This document shows, piece after piece, positions 1 through 6,266 of a stretch of 7,664 nucleotides of DNA. Below the pieces are notes generated by a model. That model did no database searches. It saw only the letters and a program-made list of their open reading frames with translations, and was not told the origin of the DNA. The stretch lies in the NCBI GenBank assembly GCA_007117525.1, contig SKGJ01000296.1:1-7664 (forward strand), written 5' to 3'. Made by a program: the position numbers and the translations under genes. Position 1 is the stretch's first letter. Each line of letters begins with the position of its first letter. This DNA is from Alkalimonas sp. (GTDB taxonomy: Bacteria > Pseudomonadota > Gammaproteobacteria > Enterobacterales > Alteromonadaceae).

Positions 1-117
1 ACATATTCTCCGAAAAGCAATACGAGTTGTGATTAAGGGCACTCTCTTAGAGACCTGCCCCGTCATCACTGTATTTATGGTTTTGCGGAAAATATTCAAG
101 TGAGCACCAGCAAATTT

Positions 118-690
118 TTAATTCATTTGCTCTAGCATTTGCTCCAATTGCTGCAAGGATTCTTCATCCATCCCCATCATCTGCTGCATCAGTTCACCGG
201 TTAATCTGGTGATGGTTTCTTTTTCCTTATCGGTCATGCATTGGTCCAGTAATGCCATAATCTGCTTGAGGTTGCGCATCTCTGCTTCTTGCTCGGCACG
301 CTCTTCGGCTGGCATGTATTCCAGCATTTGCTGCATCATGTCCATCATGGGTTCAACCATCTGCAGGGAAGTCCAGGCGAATTTAAAGCTCAGCTCAGTG
401 TACTCGGCCGGAGTGAAGTTGTGTTGCCTCAGCAATTGCTCCAGGGCACGGCGGTGCTCGGGTGTTGCCAGCTGGGTCAGGGTTTGGTCGTAGTGCCGCT
501 GCCAGTTGCAATGCGCTTGCAACTCCAAAGTGCTGCTGTCGACTTCCGGAAAGCTATCTTCCAATGCCTCCACCTCAGGCAGTAAGGCCAGATAACGTTG
601 CAAATTCTGCTCAGTCACCACGGTGGACGCCTGGGTAGCACCGATAACCAGGCTCAACAAGCAGCCAACAGCCAAATTAATTACGTTCAT
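118..690 (-). CDS. Secreted Met/Gln-rich helical protein of unknown function
   Basis: I do not recognise this 190-residue protein. The N-terminus looks like a Sec signal peptide: a short polar start, a hydrophobic core at about residues 4-18, and a likely cleavage after ATQA near residue 21, so it is probably periplasmic. The mature part is predicted mostly helical and acidic, with only two cysteines (C61 and C151) that could form a disulfide after export. Methionines cluster at residues 111-126 (MVEPMMDMMQQMLEYM) and again at 168-189, next to many Gln and Glu. A heptad-like pattern in these stretches suggests coiled-coil or helical-bundle packing. Met clusters can bind copper, but I see no His/Met array typical of a known copper chaperone, so this is only a possibility. 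The ATG at 690 is preceded on the minus strand by AAAGGA seven bases upstream. The gene is divergent from yaeQ. The CDS is well supported; the function is unknown. Confidence 0.85.
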   Translation of the reverse strand: MNVINLAVGCLLSLVIGATQASTVVTEQNLQRYLALLPEVEALEDSFPEVDSSTLELQAHCNWQRHYDQTLTQLATPEHRRALEQLLRQHNFTPAEYTELSFKFAWTSLQMVEPMMDMMQQMLEYMPAEERAEQEAEMRNLKQIMALLDQCMTDKEKETITRLTGELMQQMMGMDEESLQQLEQMLEQMN

Positions 691-729
691 TTGATTTTCC
701 TTTAACCCTTTTCACCGAGCGGTATCGCT

Positions 730-759
730 GTTATAGCTGCTTTTGCTGTCTGGCTGCAA
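730..759 (-). promoter_or_regulatory. Candidate sigma70 promoter for the secreted Met-rich gene
   Basis: Read on the minus strand, TTGCAG (759-754) and TATAAC (735-730) are separated by 18 bases and lie about 40 bases before the start codon at 690. The -10 box matches the consensus at five of six positions and the -35 box only at the TTG. Found by eye; no start-site data. Confidence 0.35.
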
Positions 760-765
760 CTTTTA

Positions 766-794
766 TTGAGCCTTCCGGTTGCAACCGATACACT
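766..794 (+). promoter_or_regulatory. Candidate yaeQ promoter containing a palindrome
   Basis: TTGAGC (766-771) and TACACT (789-794) are 17 bases apart, each matching sigma70 consensus at four of six positions, and would start transcription near 801, about 20 bases before the yaeQ ATG. The spacer contains the perfect 12-base palindrome CGGTTGCAACCG (776-787). A repressor dimer bound there would block RNA polymerase. The promoter is inferred; the palindrome is seen directly. Confidence 0.4.
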
Positions 795-820
795 GCTCTT
801 TTTCTGATGCAGAGGCGCAC

Positions 821-1369
821 ATGGCACTGAAGTCGACCATTTTCAAAGTCAAGCTGACGATTGCCGACATGGACAGGCACTACTATGGCGATCATCAACT
901 GACACTGGCGCAGCACCCATCCGAAACGGACTTACGGCTGCTGGTACGAATGATTGCTTTTGCACTCAATGCCAGCGACCAGCTAAGCTTTACCAAAGGC
1001 CTGAGTTCGGAAGACGAGGAAGCCGAGTTGTGGGAGCGCAGCCTGAGTGGCGAGATTGCGCTTTGGGTGGAGTTTGGCCAGGCAGATGAAAAGTGGCTGC
1101 GCAAAGCCTGTGGCCGGGCAAAGCGGGTGCATTTGTATTGCTATGGTGGCCGCAGTACCGATGTCTGGTGGCAACAACAGCAGTCCGCTTTGCAACGCTA
1201 TCAAAACCTGCGTATTTGGCAACTGCCTGAAGATGGCTTGCAACAGGGGCTGAAACTGATCCAACGCCAGATGACGCTGCAGTGCACCATCACCGAGGGA
1301 CAAATCTGGCTTAGTGACGACGAGCAGACAGTGCATCTGCAGCCTGTGCAGCTGAAAGGCGAGCCCTGA
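821..1369 (+). CDS. yaeQ: YaeQ family protein (PD-(D/E)XK nuclease-like fold)
   Basis: This 182-residue protein matches the YaeQ family along its whole length, and E. coli YaeQ is about the same size. Recognisable blocks are MALKSTIFK at the start, DMDRHYYGDHQLTLAQHPSET (residues 16-36), RMIAFALNA (43-51), LWVEFG then DEKWLRKACGRA (81-100), VHLYCYGGR (103-111), the VWWQQ segment (115-119), and TLQCTITEGQIWLSDD (152-167). Known structures place the family in the PD-(D/E)XK nuclease superfamily, but no substrate is established. E. coli yaeQ was once linked to suppression of an rfaH defect. It is probably cytoplasmic, with no signal peptide. I chose the ATG at 821 because the family begins at MALKST and AGAGG sits six bases upstream; an in-frame TTG at 779 would add 14 residues unlike the family and lies in the promoter. 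Compared with my memory of E. coli YaeQ, residue 80 is Ala where that protein has Asp. Confidence 0.93.
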   Translation: MALKSTIFKVKLTIADMDRHYYGDHQLTLAQHPSETDLRLLVRMIAFALNASDQLSFTKGLSSEDEEAELWERSLSGEIALWVEFGQADEKWLRKACGRAKRVHLYCYGGRSTDVWWQQQQSALQRYQNLRIWQLPEDGLQQGLKLIQRQMTLQCTITEGQIWLSDDEQTVHLQPVQLKGEP

Positions 1370-1411
1370 GTCAGGTTGTATTCAGCAAGGCATGGGCAGC
1401 ATAAAGCTAAA

Positions 1412-1426
1412 GTTGCCTCTGGCAAC
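1412..1426. repeat. Short inverted repeat after yaeQ
   Basis: GTTGCC and GGCAAC pair perfectly around a three-base TCT loop, about 43 bases after the yaeQ stop. No U-tract follows, so it is a poor intrinsic terminator on its own. It could be an operator or weak transcription boundary ahead of the next gene. Confidence 0.35.
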
Positions 1427-1491
1427 AGTTGTATTTGCACAGCATACTTGTAAAAAAAGGGGCGCTGATGCCCAACCAATGGAGCCAAACC

Positions 1492-2010
1492 ATGATAAGC
1501 CTGGCAACGTCTATTCACAGCAATGCAGCCAGCAGAAGCCCGATCCGCGCTACCAGCTGGCTATTGTTTCTGCTGCTGATGCTCGCCCTGCCAAGCTGGG
1601 CGGATTCCGATATCATTTTGCTGCTGCGCCATGCTGAAGAGCAGCATGCCCTGACCCTGAAAGACCTGGACAAACTACCACAACAGCAAGCCCGTTTTCA
1701 GGCAGCCTGGGGCCCGGAGGGGCAATGGCAGGGTGTGTATTTGCAGGATTTACTGACACAGTACCAACTAAATCACTTTCAGGACATTCGCTTAAATGCG
1801 CTGAATGATTACCGCATTCGTTTAACTACCGAAGAAATCCATGCCGGCCAACCAGTGCTGGCGACCCGCTTTAATGGCCAGCCAATCGCGCTGGAACACA
1901 ATGGTCCTGTCATTTTAATTTGGCCACGCCAGGCGCAAGCTGTGCTGGATGGCACGGCTCCTTTGGCACCATGGATTTGGAGTCTGGCTGAGATCCGGGT
2001 CCGGCCCTGA
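1492..2010 (+). CDS. Secreted sulfite-oxidase-fold (Mo-pterin-binding-like) protein, PruR-like
   Basis: This is a small secreted protein of 172 residues from the ATG at 1492. A signal peptide is visible: Arg residues at 15 and 19, a hydrophobic stretch SWLLFLLLMLALP (22-34) and a probable cut after SWA near residue 37. The mature part resembles the oxidoreductase molybdopterin-binding (SUOX) domain: ALTLKDLDKLP (53-63), WQGVYLQDLL (79-88), LNALNDYRIRL (101-111), PVLATRFNGQPI (121-132), HNGPVILIWP (136-145) and a closing WIWSLAEIRV (161-170). There is no cysteine anywhere, so the Mo-ligating Cys of sulfite oxidases is absent. By fold, secretion and its cyclase neighbour it resembles PruR of A. 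tumefaciens, a periplasmic pterin-binding regulator. The stop overlaps the next ATG by one base, implying translational coupling. Start choice: GGAG lies seven bases before 1492. An ATG at 1468 with AGGGG five bases upstream is also possible and would lengthen the N-terminus by eight residues. Confidence 0.8.
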   Translation: MISLATSIHSNAASRSPIRATSWLLFLLLMLALPSWADSDIILLLRHAEEQHALTLKDLDKLPQQQARFQAAWGPEGQWQGVYLQDLLTQYQLNHFQDIRLNALNDYRIRLTTEEIHAGQPVLATRFNGQPIALEHNGPVILIWPRQAQAVLDGTAPLAPWIWSLAEIRVRP

Positions 2011-3110
2011 TGCGCTCCTGGCACAACATCAAGCTGAGCCGCCGCGCGATCGCCTTGTTGTTGGGCTATGTTGCGCTTGCCACTCTGGTGAGCGGCTGGA
2101 TATGGCATACCAAGTTAAGCCTGCAACAGCATCCGCCAATGCGCGTTATTGATGTGTCGCGCCAGATTGAAATGCTGAATCGTGAAGTCTCCCTTTATAT
2201 CGGGGCCTTGTCTGATCAAGCCGGCAAAGAAGCCGCCAGGCCCTTATGGACACGAGTTCAGGCCAGGCAACAGACCATTCAGGGCCTGCTGCGCAACTTT
2301 GTCGATCTGGGCAGCAACTTTAAAGTACTGGAGTTGCAACTCGAGCAGTTGCGGCAGATGCTGGAGCTGCCAGCCGATCATATCGACCCTTTGGCTCTGC
2401 AAGACTTTATAGAGCTCATCCAGGAGGATATGGATATCTTTGCCAGCGATGTGCATCGCACCATGCAGTGGATCGTGGCCGATCAAACCCGCTTGCTCTA
2501 CCGTTACAGTGCGGCAGTCGCATGGCTCAGTCTGGCCATGTTTGCCATTGGCCTGGTATTGCTGACGCTCTTTGTAGTATTAATCCAGCAAAATCAGCTG
2601 CTCAACCGGCTTGCTACCGAGGATGGACTAACGCATTTGCTCAATCGCCGCAGTGCCATGCTGCAAGGCAAACTGCTGACATCGATGGCACAACGTACCC
2701 GCCAACCACTCGCTCTCGCTGTGCTGGATATCGATCATTTTAAAGCGATCAACGACCAGTATGGTCACCCGGCAGGCGATGCTGCGTTGAAAATGGTGGC
2801 CCAGGTGATGCGCACCTGCATCCGGCGCGAAACCGATGTGCTGGCCCGCATTGGCGGTGAAGAGTTTATGCTGATCATGCCGGAAACATCGGCCGAAGTT
2901 GCCGAGCAACTGTGCAAAGTGATGCTGAGTGCCTTAGCCGAAGCCAGGGTCAGTGACAGCTTCCAGCTCCATATCACAGCCAGCATGGGCTTGGCCATCA
3001 GTGAACAAGGCCAGCAAAACTTCGAGCACTTGTACCGGGCTGCTGATGCGGCTTTGTATCAGGCAAAAGCGGCCGGTAGAAACCGACTCAAGCGTCATAT
3101 CGCCGATTAA
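2010..3110 (+). CDS. Membrane-bound GGDEF diguanylate cyclase
   Basis: This 366-residue inner-membrane enzyme should make c-di-GMP from two GTP. Layout: transmembrane helix 1 at about 12-34, a mostly helical periplasmic region at about 35-166, transmembrane helix 2 at about 168-193, a short linker, then a GGDEF domain from about 201 to the end. The domain looks active: DGLTHLLNRR (205-214), the metal-binding LDIDHF (239-244), the nucleotide-binding KAINDQYGHPAGD (245-257) and the signature GGEEF (282-286). RETD at 273-276, five residues before GGEEF, is an intact inhibitory I-site (RxxD) for product feedback. The closing YRAADAALYQAKAAGRN (342-358) is typical. No EAL or HD-GYP domain follows. 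Its ATG shares one base with the stop of the secreted pterin-fold gene (TGATG), so the two are almost certainly co-translated. The periplasmic domain is not one I can name, and is the obvious docking site for that partner. Confidence 0.93.
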   Translation: MRSWHNIKLSRRAIALLLGYVALATLVSGWIWHTKLSLQQHPPMRVIDVSRQIEMLNREVSLYIGALSDQAGKEAARPLWTRVQARQQTIQGLLRNFVDLGSNFKVLELQLEQLRQMLELPADHIDPLALQDFIELIQEDMDIFASDVHRTMQWIVADQTRLLYRYSAAVAWLSLAMFAIGLVLLTLFVVLIQQNQLLNRLATEDGLTHLLNRRSAMLQGKLLTSMAQRTRQPLALAVLDIDHFKAINDQYGHPAGDAALKMVAQVMRTCIRRETDVLARIGGEEFMLIMPETSAEVAEQLCKVMLSALAEARVSDSFQLHITASMGLAISEQGQQNFEHLYRAADAALYQAKAAGRNRLKRHIAD

Positions 3111-3136
3111 AAAAAGCCCGCGATCTGGCGCGGGCT
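3109..3136 (-). terminator. Intrinsic terminator between convergent genes
   Basis: AGCCCGCG (3115-3122) and CGCGGGCT (3129-3136) form a perfect eight-base stem with a six-base loop. On the minus strand it is followed directly by a run of Ts (3115-3109), a classic terminator 20 bases after the receptor stop. On the plus strand only GTCTTCATT follows, so it may also end the cyclase transcript but more weakly. The A-run overlaps the last codon of the cyclase gene. Confidence 0.85.
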
Positions 3137-3156
3137 GTCTTCATTCAAGTCAACGC

Positions 3157-6036
3157 TTAGAACCGGTACGACACATTGCTGTAGTAAAAACGACCAATGT
3201 TGTTGTAAAGGCCGGTGGTGCCGGTGGTACCGGTCGTCACGCCTGGCAAGTTACGATCGAACAGGTTATCCACTCCCAGAGTCAGCTGTACCCCTGAAGC
3301 AAATTGATACCCCAACCGCACATCGGTGACAAAGTAGCTGCCATAATGCATGATGTCACTTGGATCCGGGTTCACAGCCAACTCTTGCTGACGGAACAAG
3401 GACACGCGATCCAGGTAGCGGGTTTTCCAGCCAAGGCTCCAAACATCGTAGCGATAGCTGATACTCAGATTGCTTTGCCAACGGGCATGACCAAGGGTAC
3501 CTGCAAACTGATCGAACTCTTCAGGGCTGTCCTGAAACGAGAAAGTCTTACGCGAGTCCAGGTAAGTACCAATCAGCTTGGTATTGAAACGTCCTCCCAG
3601 AGCATCGAAGTCATAGCCAAGCTCAAAGTCGACCCCTTCGGCGGTTAAGGCTGCCACATTTTGTGTGATGGAGGTAATCAACACCAGTTCATGCTGTTCA
3701 TTTCGCTCCACCAGCTGACAAAACTGGTTGTTCACGCCCAGCTCTGCATCCACGCACTTATTCAGGATATTTTGCGCCGATACCGACGAAATGGCATCGT
3801 CAATCTCTATCGACCAGTAATCCAGTGTCGCACTAAAGCCTGGCAACCAGTTCGGTTGGTACACCAGCCCCAGCGTGTAACTGGTGGACTTTTCTTCCCG
3901 CAGTTCCGGATTCCCACCACTCAAGCCTTCAATGCTGGAAGCTGTCGCCTGAGGGTCAAAGTCTGCCGGTACACCCAAAGCCGCACAATTTATCCGACGG
4001 GTTTCACTTTGCGCTTCGTGCACACTGCACGGGTCGGTGACCCGGAAAAAGGTCTGATTTTGTGGCCCGAACAACTCGCCAATATTCGGTGCCCGCAAGG
4101 CTTCCGAGTAGGTAGCACGAGCCCGTAGCTCCGGGTTCAGATGCCAATCCAGCCCGGTTTTCCAACTGACGGCAGTGCCAATGGTGCTGTAATCGGCCAC
4201 GCGTACGGCCAGGTCAAGCACCAGATCCTGAATCAAGGGCAAATCAGCCAACACCGGGATCGACAACTCAGCAAAGGCTTCCTGCACATCAAAATTACCT
4301 TTTTCATACTGCAGCGCATTTAAAAAGGTGGCACCGGTAGCCGCAAAGCTGTCCGGTGTGCTTTCACTTTCTTCTTTCCGGTACTCTGCACCCAGTGACA
4401 CCCCAACGAAGCCAGCAGGTAACTCAAACAAACCACTGTTGTTTAGGTGACCACTGAATACGGTTTGCCGGATGGTGCTGTTGCTGTAGGAGTTGGTATT
4501 AAACCAATGACGTGCTTGCTCATTAATGGCGTTATCGCCAAAAATGCTGGTTGGTACACAACCGTTTGCACGGGCCAGCTCATCACGACACACTATCTCA
4601 CCATCGACCACAATGGCATCGATGGATTGCGCAAAATTGGTACGAATTAAGTTGTTGCGGTTCACCTGCTCGAGTTTGGTTTCGCCAAAAACGCCATACA
4701 GCTCGTAGTTCCAATCCAGGCCAAGGCTACCTTCCACACCTGCGACAAAGCGTGTTGTGGTTCTGCGGTTATTCTCCAGGCGGCGCCCGGCATCTTCCTG
4801 GAAGCGATGGACGGCAATCTGCTCAATACCATAGTTGTCCATCAGACTCACCAGGCTCGGATCCAGATAAGCATTGTCCCGCCCCACCATCAGGGCACTG
4901 TCGTACTCAAAAAAGGAGGGCTGTCCTTCGCTGTCACCTCTGTTGCGAACAAAACTGGCTTGGGCAAACAACAAGGTATCGGGCGTCAGCTCAAAATTTA
5001 GCTTGCTGTTGACATTAAAACGGTTAAAGGCGGGCTGTAAGTCATTGTAACGACGGAGATCAAGAAATTCGCAGTCGGAACAACGGCCCCATTGTCCATA
5101 GGTGGTGCCCAGGTCCTGTGGCCGTACACTGCCATCCGGGTTGAAAATAAACCAATCCACCGTGCCGCTGTCGGACACCAGATAAAAATTACCTGCAGTA
5201 GAACTATCGTACCAGCCGGCATTGGCCACGGTGATGGTATCGGGGATCCCATCGTGTACCCATTGTCCATCGTCATCCCGGTAATCGCCATCTTCAGGAT
5301 TGCGGACCGCCATGAAGGAGGTGCGTGTTTGACGGCGCTGCGTCGCATTGATGCCATTCTGCCCGGATACCTCAGCAGACAGCGCAAAATTGCCTCGGTC
5401 CTGTGCGAAGTAACTGCCATAGGAGGCAGTCAATTTATGGTTCCGGTAAGGACTATCTTCCGCTCGGCCAACACTGGCGTGCAAATCAAAGCCTTCAATA
5501 TCGCGTTTTAGGCGGAAATTCACCACCCCAGTCACCGCATCTGCGCCATAAACAGCAGAAGCACCGCCGGTAATAATTTCTACCGAGTCAATCCAGGCGG
5601 TTGGAATGGCATTGGTATCGACTGCAGCCGAGCCCGCACTGCTGGAAACATGACGGCGGCCATCCACCAGCACCAAAGTTCTGGCTGTGCCCATGCCACG
5701 TAAGTCCAGTAAGTTCAGTCCTGCCGTACCGATGGAGCGGCCCGAGTTGGCTAACGAGAAGGTCGCAGCCAGTGATGGCAGTGCATTCAACACCTCACCG
5801 ATATTCATAGCGCCCGTTTCAACCAGCTCCTGACCGGAAATCACGGTGACCGGCGATGGCGCAATAGCCCCTTCACGTAAAATGCGCGACCCTGTGACCT
5901 GAATACGCTCTGGCGTGACTTCCGCCATCGCCAGTGTGTCGGTTTCTGCATGCGCAACACCCAATAAAGCCCCGGTTCCCAGCAACCCAAGCTGACTAAC
6001 CTGCCACAGGCGTTTGCGAGAAAAATTTTGCAACAT
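3157..6036 (-). CDS. TonB-dependent outer-membrane receptor
   Basis: This 959-residue protein is a TonB-dependent transporter: an outer-membrane beta-barrel that takes up a scarce ligand using energy from TonB-ExbB-ExbD. A signal peptide ends near AHA (residue 30). A TonB-box-like ERIQVTGSR follows at 43-51. The plug domain runs about 55-180, with SPVTVISGQEL (61-71), LRGMGTARTLVLVDGRR (112-128) and IDSVEIITGGASAVYGADAV (149-168). The barrel includes LRAPNIGELF (647-656), GGNPELREEKSTSYTLG (707-723), VDNLFDR (922-928) and ends SNVSYRF with the C-terminal Phe needed for assembly. All eight cysteines come in four close pairs: 319/322, 483/493, 670/684 and 761/773. The ligand is unknown; it belongs to the large family of uncharacterised receptors in Alteromonadales, Xanthomonads and Caulobacter, not to a clear siderophore, B12 or heme type. 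The ATG at 6036 has GGGGAG five bases upstream on the minus strand. Its own promoter and long leader suggest transcription separate from metC. Confidence 0.95.
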   Translation of the reverse strand: MLQNFSRKRLWQVSQLGLLGTGALLGVAHAETDTLAMAEVTPERIQVTGSRILREGAIAPSPVTVISGQELVETGAMNIGEVLNALPSLAATFSLANSGRSIGTAGLNLLDLRGMGTARTLVLVDGRRHVSSSAGSAAVDTNAIPTAWIDSVEIITGGASAVYGADAVTGVVNFRLKRDIEGFDLHASVGRAEDSPYRNHKLTASYGSYFAQDRGNFALSAEVSGQNGINATQRRQTRTSFMAVRNPEDGDYRDDDGQWVHDGIPDTITVANAGWYDSSTAGNFYLVSDSGTVDWFIFNPDGSVRPQDLGTTYGQWGRCSDCEFLDLRRYNDLQPAFNRFNVNSKLNFELTPDTLLFAQASFVRNRGDSEGQPSFFEYDSALMVGRDNAYLDPSLVSLMDNYGIEQIAVHRFQEDAGRRLENNRRTTTRFVAGVEGSLGLDWNYELYGVFGETKLEQVNRNNLIRTNFAQSIDAIVVDGEIVCRDELARANGCVPTSIFGDNAINEQARHWFNTNSYSNSTIRQTVFSGHLNNSGLFELPAGFVGVSLGAEYRKEESESTPDSFAATGATFLNALQYEKGNFDVQEAFAELSIPVLADLPLIQDLVLDLAVRVADYSTIGTAVSWKTGLDWHLNPELRARATYSEALRAPNIGELFGPQNQTFFRVTDPCSVHEAQSETRRINCAALGVPADFDPQATASSIEGLSGGNPELREEKSTSYTLGLVYQPNWLPGFSATLDYWSIEIDDAISSVSAQNILNKCVDAELGVNNQFCQLVERNEQHELVLITSITQNVAALTAEGVDFELGYDFDALGGRFNTKLIGTYLDSRKTFSFQDSPEEFDQFAGTLGHARWQSNLSISYRYDVWSLGWKTRYLDRVSLFRQQELAVNPDPSDIMHYGSYFVTDVRLGYQFASGVQLTLGVDNLFDRNLPGVTTGTTGTTGLYNNIGRFYYSNVSYRF

Positions 6037-6057
6037 AGTGTCTCCCCTGAAAAATGC

Positions 6058-6206
6058 GACCCTCGGGTCTTTCAGTGTTGAAAGTCCATTGACTGCTTAG
6101 CGAGCCAACGATGAGTTTCCCCAAAATGGGGCGCATTGTAAGGAAAGGCGCGGCAGGATCCAGCAAAACAGTGGTAAAAACCACTGCATGCTGACTTTTT
6201 ATGCAG
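6058..6206 (-). promoter_or_regulatory. Structured 5' leader of the receptor gene
   Basis: Between the putative -10 box and the receptor start lie several perfect short inverted repeats. Given in plus-strand letters, these are CTGCAT/ATGCAG (6184-6189 with 6201-6206), CAGTGGT/ACCACTG around AAAA (6169-6186), CCCCA/TGGGG around AAA (6119-6131), CTTTCA/TGAAAG around GTGT (6069-6084, extendable by GG/CC past a mismatch) and GACCC/GGGTC around TC (6058-6069). The first two share bases 6184-6186, and the last two share base 6069, so members of each pair may compete. I do not recognise a cobalamin, SAM, TPP or FMN riboswitch. Regulatory function is inferred only from the density of hairpins and leader length. 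Confidence 0.4.
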
Positions 6207-6219
6207 ATTATTGTGAGTA

Positions 6220-6248
6220 ATTATACAAACTGAGTGATTTTACCGCAG
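6220..6248 (-). promoter_or_regulatory. Candidate promoter for the TonB-dependent receptor
   Basis: On the minus strand a perfect TATAAT (6225-6220) lies in an AT-rich stretch. The base 17 upstream begins CTGCGG (6248-6243), a poor -35 match, suggesting activator dependence or weak basal use. A start near 6213 would give a leader of about 175 bases. TTGT and ACAA flank the -10 box as a spaced inverted repeat (6211-6214 and 6225-6228), a possible operator. Confidence 0.4.
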
Positions 6249-6266
6249 CCAGCCTTAGAGGCTGGC
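6248..6266 (-). repeat. Hairpin spanning the metC stop codon
   Basis: GCCAGCC (6248-6254) and GGCTGGC (6260-6266) pair perfectly around a five-base loop that contains the TAA stop of metC. No T-run follows on the minus strand (the next bases are TGCGGTAAAA), so it is not a standard intrinsic terminator. It could stabilise the metC 3' end. The AT-rich hairpin at 6169-6186, followed by TTTT on the minus strand, is another possible stop for metC read-through. Confidence 0.45.

Noticed and set aside
1..117. Possible gene ends at the left edge: a plus frame ending IFSEKQYEL at 32, and a minus ATG at 4-2
   Set aside because: Ten or fewer codons are visible, so neither can be supported; no terminator or promoter is clear in this stretch.
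779..820. Upstream TTG start for yaeQ
   Set aside because: It would add 14 residues not found in the family and lies within the putative promoter; the ATG at 821 has a good ribosome binding site.
1429..1491. TTG start at 1429 for the pterin-fold protein
   Set aside because: It would put over 20 residues before the signal peptide; ATGs at 1468 and 1492 both have better ribosome binding sites.
3210..3241. Nine-base tandem repeat encoding GTTGTTG near the receptor C-terminus
   Set aside because: It is a short in-frame coding repeat in a loop before the last strand; too few copies to suggest phase variation.
3304..5511. Long plus-strand open frames (for example 3661-4128, 4551-5012, 5092-5511) opposite the receptor gene
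   Set aside because: They lie wholly antisense to a complete, well-matched receptor, have no recognisable domains and look like translated antisense of its codons.
5996..6184. 62-residue minus-strand frame crossing the receptor start, considered as a leader peptide or small protein
   Set aside because: It overlaps the receptor start out of frame, shows no family resemblance and its composition looks random.
6037..6254. Cobalamin or SAM riboswitch upstream of the receptor
   Set aside because: I could not find the B12-box consensus or the SAM core helices; hairpins alone do not identify a riboswitch class.
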